This document shows positions 27,727 to 40,936 of a DNA stretch of 64,000 nt, piece after piece (positions within the stretch are counted from its first letter, which is position 1; the number at the start of each line of letters is the position of its first letter). The notes beneath the pieces were generated by a model. The model had not been told where the DNA came from and did not search any database. It saw only the letters and a program-made list of their open reading frames with translations. Source of the DNA: Gluconobacter aidae (GTDB lineage: Bacteria; Pseudomonadota; Alphaproteobacteria; Acetobacterales; Acetobacteraceae); NCBI RefSeq assembly GCF_009547075.1, contig NZ_WIPH01000003.1:124001-188000 (forward strand). Direction: 5' to 3'. A program made the position numbers and the translations under genes.

Positions 27727-28000
27727 GATGAGATCTTCCAGAAAGATGACCGGCGCAGACGTGCCGGGGATATATTTTGGAATTACTAACCATGCCATAT
27801 GGCTTCATCAAGTTAATAATATGCAAACTCTAACCCGTATTGCGCACAAACTCGTGAAAATTCTGGACACATGACATTTCCGGCCCAAGGGGGAATCAGG
27901 AACTTCCACGACAGGACAGCCCCCTTCAGGAGCCGGGTGTGGCGTGATGGCGACGCATGCGGTATGCTGGAAAAACCGAATTCTAGCGTGGTGACCTGTC

Positions 28001-30808
28001 TTGACCGAGCTGACCGAGCCGACTGATCTGACCCCTTCCGGCCGTCTTCCTGTGACGATCGAGGAGGAAATGCGCTCCTCCTATCTGGCCTATGCGATGT
28101 CCGTGATCGTATCGCGCGCGCTGCCGGATGTGCGGGACGGTCTGAAGCCGGTCCATCGCCGTATTCTCTATGCCATGCGCGAAAGCGGCTTCACGGCCGA
28201 CAAGCCTTATCGCAAATCGGCCCGTGCGGTCGGTGACGTGATGGGTAAATACCATCCGCATGGTGACAGCTCGATCTATGACGCCATGGTCCGGATGGCG
28301 CAGCACTGGTCCATGCGCGTCAAGCTGATCGACGGTCAGGGCAATTTCGGCTCGGTCGATGGCGATAGCCCGGCCGCCATGCGTTATACCGAGGCCCGTC
28401 TGGCCAAGGCGTCGTCCTTCCTGCTGGACGATATCGACCGCGATACGGTCGATTTCCAGCCGAACTATGATGAAAGCGAGAACGAGCCGAAGGTCCTTCC
28501 GGCTGTCTTCCCGAACCTGCTCGTCAATGGCGCGGCCGGTATTGCCGTCGGCATGGCGACCAACATCCCGACGCATAATCCGGGTGAGGTCATTGACGCC
28601 ACGCTGGCCATGATCGCCAATCCGGCCATCGAACTCGACGAACTGATGCAGATCATCCCGGGTCCGGATTTCCCGACGGGTGGCATCATCATGGGCCGCA
28701 GCGGCATCCGTCGCGCCTATGAGACGGGTCGCGGCTCCATTCCGGTGCGCGCACGCGCCGAAATCGAGGAAATCCGCAAGGACCGTCAGGCCATTATCAT
28801 CACCGAGATCCCGTATCAGGTGAACAAGGCCACGTTGCAGGAAAAAATCGCCGATCTGGTACGGTCCAAGGAAATCGAAGGCATTTCCGACATCCGCGAC
28901 GAGTCCGACCGTTCGGGTATGCGTGTTGTCATCGAACTCAAGCGCGATGCGACCCCGGATGTGGTGCTGAACCAGCTCTACCGCTTCACGCAGCTTCAGA
29001 CGTCCTTCAGCGCCAACATGCTGGCACTCGACGACGGCAAGCCGCGGACGATGGGCCTCAAGGACATCCTGGAAGCCTTCCTGCGGTTCCGCGAAGAAGT
29101 CATTCTGCGCCGCGCCCGGTTTGATCTGAACAAGGCCCGCGACCGCGGACATCTGCTGGTCGGTCTGGTTCTGGCCGTCGCCAATATCGATGAGGTCATC
29201 GCGCTGATCCGTGCGGCACCGGACGCCGCCACGGCCCGTGAATCGCTGATGGCGCGGGAGTGGGACGCTTCGGAAGTCGTCCCGCTGCTGGAACTGATCC
29301 ATGACGAGGGCAATGTCATCATCGATGGCAAGGTCCGTCTGACGGAAGCGCAGGCGCGCGGTATTCTTGAACTGCGCCTGCAACGCCTGACGGGTCTGGA
29401 GCGCGAGAAAATCCAGGGCGAACTGGGCGAAGTCGCGCAGAAGATCGGCGAACTGCTGGCCATTATCGAGAGCCGCCCGCGCCGCATGGAAGTCATGCGC
29501 GAAGAGCTTCTGGCCGCCCGTGCGGAAGTCGCCACACCGCGTGTGACGGAAATTTCCGACGCACTCGGTGACCAGACGGATGAAAGCCTGATCGAACCGG
29601 GCCAGATGGTCGTCACCATCACGCGCGACGGCTTCATCAAGCGCACGCCGCTGGAGGTCTTCCGCTCCCAGAACCGGGGCGGCCGTGGCCGCACGGCCTC
29701 CGGGCGCCGTGGGGACGATATCATCGTCCGCAGCTTCAATGCGCACACGCATCAGTGGGTGATGTTCTTCTCCTCGGGCGGCAAGGCCTACAGGATGAAG
29801 GTCTGGCACCTGCCGGAAGCCGCGCCGACCGCCAAGGGCCGCGCGCTGGTCAATCTGCTGCCCGAACTGGGAACGGACTCCATCACGGCCGTCCTTCCGC
29901 TGCCGCAGGACGAGGATCTGTGGGAAGACCTGCACCTCGCCTTCGCCACGGCCAGCGGTAATGTGCGCCGCAACCGTCTGAGCGATTTCCGCAATATCCG
30001 CGCGTCCGGCCTGATCGCCATGAAACTGGATGAGGGCGACTCCCTCATCGGCGTGGCGACCTGCCGTGAAGGTCAGGACGTCTTCCTGGCGACGAAGAAT
30101 GCGCGCTGCATCCGCTTCCAGATCACGGACGAAACACTGCGCGTATTCGCCGGCCGTGGCAGCACGGGCGTGCGCGGCATCCGTCTGGGCGAGGGCGATG
30201 CGGTCATCTCGCTGTGCATCCTCAATCACGTGGATGCCAGCGTCGAGGAACGTGCGGCCTATCTGCGCATGGCCAATGCCAAGCGCCGCGCCGAAAATGC
30301 CGCTCTGGATGACAGCGCCGAGGACGAGACCGTTTCCGGCGATGAGGAAACCGTCGAGATCACGGGCGATCTGACGCAGGAGCGTTTCGAGGAACTGGAG
30401 CAGCAGGAGGAAATCCTCCTGACCGTAACGGATGGCGGCTTCGGCCGTCGCTCCTCGGCTTATGACTACCGCGTGTCGGGCCGTGGTGGTCAGGGCATCA
30501 CCAACATGACCTTCTCCGCGAACCGTCGCGGCAAGGAAGTGGTGGGCACCCTGCCGACGCTCGATGGCACGGACGTCATGCTGGTGACGGATACGGGCCG
30601 CCTGATCCGCCTGCCGGTGTCGCAGGTCCGTGTCATGTCCCGTCAGGCCAGCGGTGTGACGCTGTTCCGCCTGAATGACAGCGAAACGGTCATCTGCGTG
30701 TTCCCTGTTCTCGAAGACGACACGGAAGAAGGCGATACCGACGAGCCCGCTTCGGACGCGGCTCCCGAAGCCCCCTCCGCAGGTGACGATGCTGCACCTG
30801 ACGCCTGA
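28001..30808 (+). CDS. gyrA: DNA gyrase subunit A
   Basis: This 935-residue subunit introduces negative supercoils with GyrB. Visible are the N-terminal [22 protein letters not shown], the resistance-determining region [12 protein letters not shown] with Ser90 and Asp94 (both the usual susceptible residues), the catalytic Tyr129 in [10 protein letters not shown], and the C-terminal wrapping domain starting with the GyrA-box-like QNRGGRG. The C terminus is acidic. The start is TTG at 28001; upstream frame has no better start, though ATG codons occur downstream. coaD begins one base after its stop. Confidence 0.96.
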   Translation: MTELTEPTDLTPSGRLPVTIEEEMRSSYLAYAMSVIVSRALPDVRDGLKPVHRRILYAMRESGFTADKPYRKSARAVGDVMGKYHPHGDSSIYDAMVRMAQHWSMRVKLIDGQGNFGSVDGDSPAAMRYTEARLAKASSFLLDDIDRDTVDFQPNYDESENEPKVLPAVFPNLLVNGAAGIAVGMATNIPTHNPGEVIDATLAMIANPAIELDELMQIIPGPDFPTGGIIMGRSGIRRAYETGRGSIPVRARAEIEEIRKDRQAIIITEIPYQVNKATLQEKIADLVRSKEIEGISDIRDESDRSGMRVVIELKRDATPDVVLNQLYRFTQLQTSFSANMLALDDGKPRTMGLKDILEAFLRFREEVILRRARFDLNKARDRGHLLVGLVLAVANIDEVIALIRAAPDAATARESLMAREWDASEVVPLLELIHDEGNVIIDGKVRLTEAQARGILELRLQRLTGLEREKIQGELGEVAQKIGELLAIIESRPRRMEVMREELLAARAEVATPRVTEISDALGDQTDESLIEPGQMVVTITRDGFIKRTPLEVFRSQNRGGRGRTASGRRGDDIIVRSFNAHTHQWVMFFSSGGKAYRMKVWHLPEAAPTAKGRALVNLLPELGTDSITAVLPLPQDEDLWEDLHLAFATASGNVRRNRLSDFRNIRASGLIAMKLDEGDSLIGVATCREGQDVFLATKNARCIRFQITDETLRVFAGRGSTGVRGIRLGEGDAVISLCILNHVDASVEERAAYLRMANAKRRAENAALDDSAEDETVSGDEETVEITGDLTQERFEELEQQEEILLTVTDGGFGRRSSAYDYRVSGRGGQGITNMTFSANRRGKEVVGTLPTLDGTDVMLVTDTGRLIRLPVSQVRVMSRQASGVTLFRLNDSETVICVFPVLEDDTEEGDTDEPASDAAPEAPSAGDDAAPDA

Positions 30809-30809
30809 G

Positions 30810-31319
30810 ATGCGGACTGATCCGCGTGTCGGGTTTTATCCTGGCACGTTCGATCCGGTCACGTTCGGGCATCTTGACATCATCCACAGGGCCTCGGCCC
30901 TGTTCGACCGGCTTCTGGTCGGCGTAGCGGTCAATGAAGGCAAGCAGCCGCTGCTGGATCTGGACGCGCGCCTTGCCGCCCTGCGCCATGAAGTGGACAA
31001 GCTGCCTCATGGCGGGCGGATCGAGGTCGTGGGCTTCGATACGCTGCTGGTCGATGCCGTCCGCCAGGCGGGCGCAGGCACGGTCGTGCGCGGACTGCGG
31101 TCCGGCGGGGACTTCGACTATGAAAGCCAGCTTTCCGGCGCGCTGCGTCGTCTGGCGCCGGAAATCGAGACGGTCTTCCTGCTGTCTTCTGAAGAACATC
31201 GCAGCACGGCCAGCAGGATCGTGAAGGAAATCGCGCGGCTGGGGGGCGATATTTCTCCCTTCGTCAGCGAAGATGTTGCACGTATCGTCTTGTCGAAACT
31301 GGGCCGAGGGCCGACATAG
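30810..31319 (+). CDS. coaD: Phosphopantetheine adenylyltransferase
   Basis: This 169-residue enzyme transfers AMP from ATP to 4'-phosphopantetheine in coenzyme A synthesis. It shows GFYPGTFDPVTFGHLDII (nucleotidylyltransferase T.GH motif), VVRGLRSGGDFDYESQL, and the ATP-binding SSEEHRSTASRIVKEIARLGGDI. I start it at ATG 30810, one base after the gyrA stop, because this gives the family N terminus; an in-frame ATG at 30789 overlaps gyrA. Translation is probably coupled to gyrA. Confidence 0.95.
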   Translation: MRTDPRVGFYPGTFDPVTFGHLDIIHRASALFDRLLVGVAVNEGKQPLLDLDARLAALRHEVDKLPHGGRIEVVGFDTLLVDAVRQAGAGTVVRGLRSGGDFDYESQLSGALRRLAPEIETVFLLSSEEHRSTASRIVKEIARLGGDISPFVSEDVARIVLSKLGRGPT

Positions 31320-31350
31320 GAATCTTCAATGTTTTCTGGAAGGTTCCAAG

Positions 31351-31836
31351 ATGTCCGATACTGCAGTGCCCGACGGCAACAAGCTGGTTTTCGAACTCAA
31401 GACTGGCAAGGTCGTCATCGAGCTGCGCCCTGACCTGGCCCCGCTGGCGTGCGAGCGCCTCAAGCTCCTGGCCACCGAAGGGTTCTATAACGGCGTGGCA
31501 TTCCATCGCGTGATCGAGGGCTTCATGGCCCAGGGTGGCGATCCGACGGGAACCGGCACGAGTGGCAGCTCCTATCCGGACCTCAAGGCCGAATTCACGG
31601 ACAAGGCCAAGTTCGAGCGCGGCACGGTGGGCATGGCCCGCACGATGGCCCCGCACTCCGCCAACAGCCAGTTCTTCATCATGTTCGCTGACAGCCCGCA
31701 TCTGAACGGTCAGTACACGATCGTCGGCAAGGTGATCGAAGGCATGGAATACGTGGACCAGATCAAGCGCGGTTCGGGCGCCGGCGGCGTGGTCAAGGAC
31801 CCCGACACCATTCTCAAGGCTTACGTCGAAGCCTGA
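31351..31836 (+). CDS. ppiB: Peptidyl-prolyl cis-trans isomerase (cyclophilin)
   Basis: This 161-residue cyclophilin carries FYNGVAFHRVIEGFMAQGGDPTGTGTSG, GTVGMAR, NSQFFIMFADSPHLNGQYTIVGKVIEG, all core active-site elements of the fold (Arg of FHRV, QFF, HLNG). There is no signal peptide, so it is the cytoplasmic form that speeds proline isomerisation during folding. It follows coaD by 31 bases and is closed by a terminator. Confidence 0.94.
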   Translation: MSDTAVPDGNKLVFELKTGKVVIELRPDLAPLACERLKLLATEGFYNGVAFHRVIEGFMAQGGDPTGTGTSGSSYPDLKAEFTDKAKFERGTVGMARTMAPHSANSQFFIMFADSPHLNGQYTIVGKVIEGMEYVDQIKRGSGAGGVVKDPDTILKAYVEA

Positions 31837-31863
31837 GTCCCGCTGAAAAGCAGGAATACGGAA

Positions 31864-31895
31864 AGGCCGGTGCAGGAATGCGCCGACCTTTTTTA
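31864..31895 (+). terminator. Intrinsic terminator after ppiB
   Basis: The arms GGCCGGTGC and GCGCCGACC (one G-U pair and one mismatch) form a hairpin followed by six T residues about 30 bases after the ppiB stop. Confidence 0.8.
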
Positions 31896-31923
31896 TTGCC
31901 TTTTCCCGGACGAGCGCATCCCC

Positions 31924-32098
31924 GGTTCATAAGTGATGCTTATGAACCGATAGACACTTAAGATTTCACTTTCCCTTTTCAGAATCGCATGGTCACCACG
32001 ATCAGAAAAGGAAACTGCGGTCTTTTAAGACCCGGCCTGAGGGCTGACGGAAAAGCCCCGCCATGGCGGATGTCGGCTGAAATCCGCCATTTTTTATC
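31924..32098 (+). other. Cluster of inverted repeats ending in a plus-strand terminator
   Basis: Between ppiB and the intron there are, in order, a perfect ten-pair repeat GGTTCATAAG/CTTATGAACC (31924-31948), a CCTTTTC/GAAAAGG pair, GGTCTT/AAGACC, and a TGGCGGAT/ATCCGCCA hairpin followed by six T residues (about 32061-32094). The last is a plus-strand terminator although ppiB already has one. The block could be a small RNA gene, or decayed flanks. No coding frame with a ribosome binding site was seen. Confidence 0.45.
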
Positions 32099-32172
32099 TG
32101 CTACCCGTTTTTTCTGACAGGAGTAGGGTAGGATACGTGGTCCCAAGATGGGTTTCCCGTTATCCCCCCTCC

Positions 32173-32206
32173 GAACCGGACTTGCAGTTTTCGCCGCATC
32201 CGGCTC
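32173..32206 (-). ncRNA. Group II intron domain V
   Basis: A 34-base hairpin on the minus strand begins GAGCCGGATGCGG and ends AAGTCCGGTTC, with a GAAA loop and the catalytic AGC triad near its base. This is the most conserved part of group II ribozymes and fixes the identity of the element. Confidence 0.92.
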
Positions 32207-32219
32207 TCCATTTGCAGTA

Positions 32220-34076
32220 TTAAGCAGCAAAGCGATTATCCGGCAGTTTCCCACGATGAAGGTCGGTGTGACAGGATTTGCAAAGCACCAATGTTTTGCG
32301 TTGCCGCTGGATCATCAGTTGCTTCCACTTTTCTGTCCCCTTTGAGACATCCTTCAGTTTCCTGACATGATGGATCTCAAAAGGTCCGTTTTCATCGCCG
32401 CAATATTCACACCGATTCGCACCTAAACGCGTTAGAAGCTCAGACCGTCCATCAAAATTGAAGAGGTTGGGCTTTTTATCCACGTTCATAGGAATGTCAG
32501 ACTTTCTCCGATCTATCAGTGAATAGACGCGAAGATAGTTGATTTCCCCATTTTTCTCGAATCTCAAGGAGCGACCATCGTTCCTTATTCGCCGAAACCA
32601 CTTCGCCCATGTTTCGCCATGCTTCCGTCCCAAGGTTTTGTAGAGACTGATGTGAGCCATCCACTCCAACTTGTTCAGGTAGTATTTTGGAGCAAGAGAG
32701 TAGTAGTTTGCAAATCCTCGCAATTCTGAGTTGAATTTCGAGACGATTTCAAAATCTGAAAGATTTGTCATCATGATCCGCGCCCGAATGTCCTTCAGGC
32801 CAGTGTCATAAGTTCCGTAACCACATTTCTGTGCGAAATTCCGGATTCGATCTTCCGGCACAGACAGGTGAATGTGGGACGTAACAGTGCGTTTTGTCGC
32901 ATAGACATCACGTCCTGCTGCCGTTCCAACCTTACACTTCATCTGCTTGGGCATGATGCGAGCCGTAATTCCGTAACCCAGAAATAACGCTCCTTTATCG
33001 AGAGCGCCCAGCCGGGATTTCTCCCGAGATACAGTCAACTTGAGCGATTTCTCAACGAAATCAGTCACGTCGGCCATAATCTGTGTGGTTTCTTCTTTTG
33101 TGCCGATTATACCGATCAGGAAGTCGTCTGCGTATCGCACATAGTGCAATCGCTTGAACTCCGGATCATGCATATCCACACTTGGAAGGGTTCTCAGCTT
33201 TTTGCTCAGTTCTTCCATTTCGGCCAGGTAGATCACTGACTTTTCATGGGTTTCCCCATGCTGTCGGATGAACTCCCTGCGACGCCCGATTTGGTAGATG
33301 AGTGCCCTATACTCCTTGTTGGGCTTTCTTCGCTTTCCCTTGTTGAAGGCGCGTATCTTCTCGTCCATGAACTTATCGAGTTCATGGAGATAAATATTTG
33401 CCAGAATTGGAGAGATTACGCCTCCTTGCGGTGTTCCCGTGTAGGTTGCGTTGTACTTCCAATTCTCAAGGTAGCCCGCCTTGAGAAACAGTTCGATCAG
33501 CTTGATGAAAGCCTTATCGTCGATTTGGGCTTCCAGAATACTGATCAGTTTTTCATGGTCGATGCTGTCGAAGTATCCCTTGATGTCAACTTCGCATATC
33601 CATTTCGTTCCCTTCCAGCTATCGACGATTTCCAGTAGTGCGGTATGGCATGATCGACTCGGCCGAAAACCATGTGAGCGTTCTGTGAAGATCGGCTCAT
33701 AAATGATTTCCAGTAGAGTGCGGGCAACCTCCTGCACCAGTTTGTCGTTTCCAGTTGGTATACCCAAAGGGCGTTTCTTCCCGTTGGGATTTTTAGGGTC
33801 CTTCAGGATATACATCCTACGGACAGGTTTAGGACGATAGCTGCCGTCTCTTATGGAGGCCATAAGGTCTTGCAGTCGTCCCATGCCAAAACCGTCCAGC
33901 GTATTGTCATCTACACCTCGGGTCAGAGCCCCTCGGTTCGATTGAATACGTGCGTAGGCCGTCAGCCACAAATCCTCATGATTTCTCATGATTTTGTGTA
34001 GCTTTTTGACCTTCGCGCCTGAGCGGACTGCTCCACTGACGCCTTCCAAAGCTCTGCTGGTTCGATCGGACAGCAC
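32220..34076 (-). CDS. ltrA: Group II intron reverse transcriptase/maturase with HNH endonuclease
   Basis: This intron-encoded protein of about 618 residues has the RT palm with EVDIKGYFDSIDHEKL, TPQGGVISPILANIYLHELD, and the YADD catalytic motif in LHYVRYADDFLIG. A maturase (X) domain follows, then a C-terminal HNH endonuclease with CEYCGDENGPFEIHHV and CKSCHTDLH. It aids splicing and retrohoming. An AAGGGAGG ribosome binding site lies just before GTG 34076, so I use that start; ATG at 34097 is an alternative that would put the site inside the gene. The frame is intact, so the element may be active. Confidence 0.93.
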   Translation of the reverse strand: MLSDRTSRALEGVSGAVRSGAKVKKLHKIMRNHEDLWLTAYARIQSNRGALTRGVDDNTLDGFGMGRLQDLMASIRDGSYRPKPVRRMYILKDPKNPNGKKRPLGIPTGNDKLVQEVARTLLEIIYEPIFTERSHGFRPSRSCHTALLEIVDSWKGTKWICEVDIKGYFDSIDHEKLISILEAQIDDKAFIKLIELFLKAGYLENWKYNATYTGTPQGGVISPILANIYLHELDKFMDEKIRAFNKGKRRKPNKEYRALIYQIGRRREFIRQHGETHEKSVIYLAEMEELSKKLRTLPSVDMHDPEFKRLHYVRYADDFLIGIIGTKEETTQIMADVTDFVEKSLKLTVSREKSRLGALDKGALFLGYGITARIMPKQMKCKVGTAAGRDVYATKRTVTSHIHLSVPEDRIRNFAQKCGYGTYDTGLKDIRARIMMTNLSDFEIVSKFNSELRGFANYYSLAPKYYLNKLEWMAHISLYKTLGRKHGETWAKWFRRIRNDGRSLRFEKNGEINYLRVYSLIDRRKSDIPMNVDKKPNLFNFDGRSELLTRLGANRCEYCGDENGPFEIHHVRKLKDVSKGTEKWKQLMIQRQRKTLVLCKSCHTDLHRGKLPDNRFAA

Positions 34077-34690
34077 TGACTGCCCTCCCTTCATCATCAG
34101 AAAGCGTTACTACAAACTGCTTTCCTTCCCCCTTACCTCGCCGGGTTTCACAGCCATTGCTGCCTGCTTATACCGTCGTTTCAGGCCGGATTGGATACCG
34201 GCTGCAAGGCCCATTACGACCCCACGTTGGGTACTATGAAAGCTCCGTCACCATATTGGTCAGCAAGTTGACCAACTTAGGCGATCCCGCATTTCCAACC
34301 ACTCAAGTCGTCGCATTTAGGTTCCGCATTCAATCCTTGACCACCCTCGCCGGGCAGGTGTCAGAGACATCAGGTGAGACGGCGTTCTAATCTCTCCGTC
34401 TCAATCTCCGAGATGGCGTCTCAACAGTCCTACGCCATCAACATCCCAAGTTCACTCAGATCTACGATTCAACCAATCCAGGCTTAACCTTGTGCGACTT
34501 GCAATGACGCCCGCTTGCTCGACTGCTTTGCCGCGCTGCGCCTTTTCCTGACATGCTACTTTCCCCCTTCGGCTTTCGCCGATTACAGCCTGTTGCCAGA
34601 CAGAGGTAGGTCAGGCTTGCAATGGACATCCTGATAGTCCATAATCACGATTGCGCGTAAGTGCTTGAAATGGCTAGCAAAACGGCGCAC

Positions 34691-35257
34691 TCAGAACGGG
34701 ATTTCGTCGTCCAGATCGTTGTCCGGCGGGGCATCCCAGCCACCATTGCTGCCACCCGAGCGGTTTCCACCCGAAGCACTGCCCGTGTTCCCGCGGGAGC
34801 CACCGCCGAAACCACCCGAGCCGCCCCGGCTTCCGCCGCCGAAGCCGCCACCACCGCCATAGCCACCACCGTTGTCAAAACCGCCATCATCGCCGCCACC
34901 GCCGCGATTGCTGTCGATCAGCACCAGGTCGCCGCGGAAACGGTCGATCACGACTTCGGTCGTGTATTTTTCCTGGCCGGACTGGTCGGTCCACTTCCGG
35001 GTGCGGAGTTCGCCCTCGATATAAACCTTGCGGCCCTTGCGCAGGTAACGCTCGGCAACATCGGCCGTGCGCTCGTTGAAGATCACCACGCGATGCCACT
35101 CGGTGCGCTCCTTGCGCTCACCCGACTGCTTGTCGTTCCAGGTATCGGACGTCGCAACGGTCAGGTTGACGATCTTCGCCCCCGACTGCGTGTTGCGGAC
35201 TTCCGGGTCCTTGCCCAGATTTCCGACCAGAATCACCTTGTTGACGCTGCCTGCCAT
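34691..35257 (-). CDS. ssb: Single-stranded DNA-binding protein
   Basis: This 188-residue SSB has an OB-fold domain ([65 protein letters not shown]), a long Gly/Ser-rich linker, and the acidic C-terminal tip DDEIPF that recruits repair and replication partners. It coats single-stranded DNA as a tetramer. The start at 35257 gives the family N terminus. It is divergent from uvrA. A group II intron begins on the base after its stop codon, leaving the coding sequence intact but separating it from its original downstream sequence. Confidence 0.96.
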   Translation of the reverse strand: MAGSVNKVILVGNLGKDPEVRNTQSGAKIVNLTVATSDTWNDKQSGERKERTEWHRVVIFNERTADVAERYLRKGRKVYIEGELRTRKWTDQSGQEKYTTEVVIDRFRGDLVLIDSNRGGGGDDGGFDNGGGYGGGGGFGGGSRGGSGGFGGGSRGNTGSASGGNRSGGSNGGWDAPPDNDLDDEIPF

Positions 35258-35388
35258 TCCCGTCCCAACCAATTTTCTCGAATTGTTCTTTTCATCCTAT
35301 CCTAAACGCCCATCTATAATTGATCCAGCGTCCTTCTTGGGGCGTTTCAGCTTTCACAATCGCCTTTTCTCCATATTCCGGGGTCTCC

Positions 35389-38436
<3,048 letters not shown>

Positions 38437-38484
38437 ACCGGATTAAATCCGTCAAAACAAAACGGTTCAGACGAAAAACAAGCC

Positions 38485-38565
38485 CCTCCCTCTTTGACCG
38501 ATATTTTGTCGGGGATGAGGGAGGCATTGCCGGTCTGGCAGCACCGATGATTTAAATCTGCCAGA
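38485..38565. promoter_or_regulatory. Two hairpins between uvrA and panB
   Basis: Arms CCTCCCTC (38485-38492) and GAGGGAGG (38517-38524) enclose an inner CCGA/TCGG pair; then TCTGGCAG (38534-38541) and CTGCCAGA (38558-38565) form a second repeat. There is no T run, so these may be a uvrA 3' structure or part of the panB leader. Confidence 0.4.
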
Positions 38566-38652
38566 TTATTCTGCAAGGCACTGTAGATCCAAGATATAAC
38601 AGCGCCTACATGCCGGCTATCATAGAAATTTTTAAAGGCAGAAGGATAAATC

Positions 38653-39492
38653 GTGATCAAACGGCAGACAGTTGATGGTATCCGCAAAATGAAGGTCGCT
38701 GGCGAAAGAATTCCGATGCTGACCGTCTATGACTACCCTTCTGCCCTGATCGCCGAACGGGCGGGTATTCCGATGCTGTTGGTCGGAGATTCCGCCGGAA
38801 TGGTGGTGCATGGTTATGACACCACATTACCAATGACTGTGGATGACATGATTCTTCATGCAAAAATGGTGACACGCGCCAGCCGTTCAGCACTCGTCGT
38901 GGTTGATCTCCCGTTCATGAGTTATGCGACTATGCCGGATGCCATCTCTTCGGCCCGCCGCGTCATGCAGGAAGGTGGAGGACAGGCGATCAAGCTGGAA
39001 GGTGGCCAAGAAATCCTCCCCATGGTGAATCACCTGACCGCCATGGGCGTCCCCGTCATGGGACATCTTGGTCTGACGCCTCAGGCACAGCATCAAATCG
39101 GGCTAAAAGTTCAAGCACGCGAAGCCTCAGCGGCACGGCAACTTCTGGATGATGCTGTGGCGCTGGAGCAGGCTGGCGCATTTGCGATTGTCCTCGAAGT
39201 CGTTCCGGCTCCTCTGGCTGAAGTCATTACAAAGCGGCTGTCTATTCCCGTCATCGGGATTGGCGCAGGACCACATTGTGATGGAGAAGTACAAGTCTGG
39301 CACGACATTCTTGGGCTCTATGACAACAAGACGCCTCGACACGCCAAACGCTTTGCAGAGATTGGCGCAGCTATTGAAAAAACGGTCAGGGAATATGCTG
39401 AGGATGTTCGCGCCGGCGTATTCCCAACCAGTGCACAAAGTGCCTCCATGCCGCTGGACACTCTGAATGAGGTTTTAACGGCTGACTGCTAA
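38653..39492 (+). CDS. panB: 3-methyl-2-oxobutanoate hydroxymethyltransferase
   Basis: This 279-residue enzyme adds a hydroxymethyl group to 2-oxoisovalerate from methylene-tetrahydrofolate, the first step to pantoate and coenzyme A. Motifs include MLTVYDYPSALIAERAGIPMLLVGDSAGMVVHGYDTTLPMTVDDM, AIKLEGG, and IPVIGIGAGPHCDGEVQVWHD. The start is GTG 38653 with AAGGAT upstream. The gene is visibly poorer in G and C and uses A/T-ending codons more than its neighbours, which suggests transfer or a recent replacement. No panC is beside it. Confidence 0.94.
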   Translation: MIKRQTVDGIRKMKVAGERIPMLTVYDYPSALIAERAGIPMLLVGDSAGMVVHGYDTTLPMTVDDMILHAKMVTRASRSALVVVDLPFMSYATMPDAISSARRVMQEGGGQAIKLEGGQEILPMVNHLTAMGVPVMGHLGLTPQAQHQIGLKVQAREASAARQLLDDAVALEQAGAFAIVLEVVPAPLAEVITKRLSIPVIGIGAGPHCDGEVQVWHDILGLYDNKTPRHAKRFAEIGAAIEKTVREYAEDVRAGVFPTSAQSASMPLDTLNEVLTADC

Positions 39493-39585
39493 CAAAGGTC
39501 AGCTTTCAAAAAAACCATTCCAATCCCGTGCGTTGCCAAGATGACGGCGAAAGAAGCCGATAATGATTTGGGCACATAACATCAA

Positions 39586-39609
39586 GCCGTTCCCCTAATC
39601 GGGAACGGC
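39586..39609. repeat. Perfect nine-pair hairpin between panB and trhO
   Basis: GCCGTTCCC and GGGAACGGC are exact inverted repeats around a six-base loop, in the gap of convergent panB and trhO. No T run follows on either strand, so a terminator role is possible but not proven. Confidence 0.5.
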
Positions 39610-39647
39610 AATCAAGCTGAGTATAGAGAAGTATCTTTTCTTCTCAC

Positions 39648-40589
39648 TTATTTCTGCCGAACCCCCAGATGCCCAACCTGCCGCGCCTGAGCCAGCGCTT
39701 CCTGCCGCTCACGCTCGGCATAGCGATGGCGCTGCTCTTCCGTGCGTTCGTTATGGCAATGCGGGCACGACACACCCTGTACGAACAGAGCCGAAGCCTT
39801 GTCCTTGTCACTCAATGGACGACGACAGGCATGGCACACGTCATAAGTCCCGACCTCAAGCCCGTGCTTCACCGACACACGCTGGTCGAACACGAAGCAC
39901 TCGCCTTCCCACAGACTCTCTTCCTCGGGCACGGTCTCCAGATATTTCAGGATGCCGCCCTTGAGGTGATAGACTTCATCCACACCTTCCGCCAGCGCAA
40001 AGGACGTTGATTTTTCGCAGCGGATACCGCCCGTGCAGAACATCGCGATCTTCGGCAGACGGCCTTCCGCTTCCAGTTCCTGCCGACGCTTACGGAACCA
40101 TTCGGGAAATTCGCGGAATGATTTCGTCTTGGGATCTTCCGCGCCTTTGAACGTCCCAATCGCCACTTCATAATCGTTGCGCGTATCAATCAGGATCGTA
40201 TCCGGATCGGAAATCAGCGCGTTCCAGTCTTCCGGCGCCACATACCGCCCCACGCCCTGAAGCGGGTCGATATCCGGCTCGCCCATCGTGACGATTTCCT
40301 TTTTCAGCCGCACCTTCATGCGGCGGAACGGCAGTTCAGGCGCGCGGGAGTCCTTGCTTTCCAGTTCCGCACAGCCCGGAAGTGCACGGATATGCGCCAT
40401 CACGCGCTCCATGCCCTCATCCGTCCCGGCAATCGTCCCGTTGATCCCTTCGCGCGCCAGAAGCAGAATCCCCCTGATCCCCTCACGCTCACACAGGTCC
40501 AGCAACGGCCCGCGCAATGCGGCAGGGTCGGCGAACGGCGTAAAATGATACAGCGCGACAATACGGATCGGTTCGAGAATATCGGACAT
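39648..40589 (-). CDS. trhO: tRNA uridine(34) hydroxylase, rhodanese family
   Basis: This 313-residue protein (TrhO/YceA) has an N-terminal domain ([37 protein letters not shown]), a rhodanese domain with [23 protein letters not shown] and the active-site loop [13 protein letters not shown] containing Cys, and a C-terminal cysteine-rich tail ([18 protein letters not shown]) that may bind zinc. TrhO hydroxylates U34 to ho5U in some tRNAs using oxygen. The start at 40589 gives [13 protein letters not shown]. It faces guanine deaminase across an intergenic gap. Confidence 0.9.
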   Translation of the reverse strand: MSDILEPIRIVALYHFTPFADPAALRGPLLDLCEREGIRGILLLAREGINGTIAGTDEGMERVMAHIRALPGCAELESKDSRAPELPFRRMKVRLKKEIVTMGEPDIDPLQGVGRYVAPEDWNALISDPDTILIDTRNDYEVAIGTFKGAEDPKTKSFREFPEWFRKRRQELEAEGRLPKIAMFCTGGIRCEKSTSFALAEGVDEVYHLKGGILKYLETVPEEESLWEGECFVFDQRVSVKHGLEVGTYDVCHACRRPLSDKDKASALFVQGVSCPHCHNERTEEQRHRYAERERQEALAQARQVGHLGVRQK

Positions 40590-40936
40590 GAGGCAGGCAT
40601 CCGGCGACCGGGACCGCAGACACAGCCGCGATCGGATGAAAAAGACAGCCCCGCAGATATCAGGGCCAAAGCCGTCATGCCAGCCCCGCCCCCCAGAAGC
40701 ACAACTTTTGCCCCATATCCGAAAGGCATGATCCCGTCGCTGCTCCTGACACTTGCCCGGCCGCCCGAATTTCCCCAGTTCGGCATCATGGACGGAGACT
40801 CCAGGTTCAGGCCGAAGAACGCACCAGAAGCCGGATCTTCCGGTCCGTGTTGCAAGCCACTCCCACACCGGCTGCCCATCGCCTCCTGCACACAAACCCG
40901 CTCCCCGCACTGAAATCCCTGCGCTAAGGTACCCGC
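40590..40936. other. Intergenic region between trhO and guanine deaminase
   Basis: About 350 bases contain the divergent promoters. Frames in this stretch have no convincing ribosome binding site or family pattern, so I see no gene here. Confidence 0.35.

Larger units (their letters stand above)
32123..34690 (-). mobile_element. Group II intron with intron-encoded protein
   Basis: A retroelement of about 2.57 kb lies on the minus strand. Its 5' end reads GTGCGCC, the group II 5' consensus, starting at 34690, the base after the ssb stop TGA. The open frame for the reverse transcriptase sits in domain IV, followed within about 13 bases by domain V (32173-32206) and a domain VI-like stem; I place the 3' end at CTAC near 32123. 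The 3' boundary is uncertain by a few bases. The 590-base leader before the frame is of normal size for domains I-III. GC content is lower than in neighbouring genes, in keeping with a mobile origin. Confidence 0.88.

Noticed and set aside
27983-30229. Long minus-strand open frame opposite gyrA
   Set aside because: It covers the gyrA sequence in the complementary frame; gyrA has the full family pattern, so this is a shadow frame caused by GC-rich codon use.
34489-34496. GTGCGAC on the plus strand as the intron 5' end
   Set aside because: The intron protein, domain V and domain VI are all on the minus strand, and GTGCGCC at 34690 fits the expected leader length.
39586-39609. Classical rho-independent terminator between panB and trhO
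   Set aside because: The hairpin is perfect but no run of T follows on either strand, so it is listed only as an inverted repeat.
40400-40760. Minus-strand protein starting near 40730 that overlaps trhO
   Set aside because: It has no good ribosome binding site, runs through the trhO start in a different frame and looks like a shadow of coding composition.
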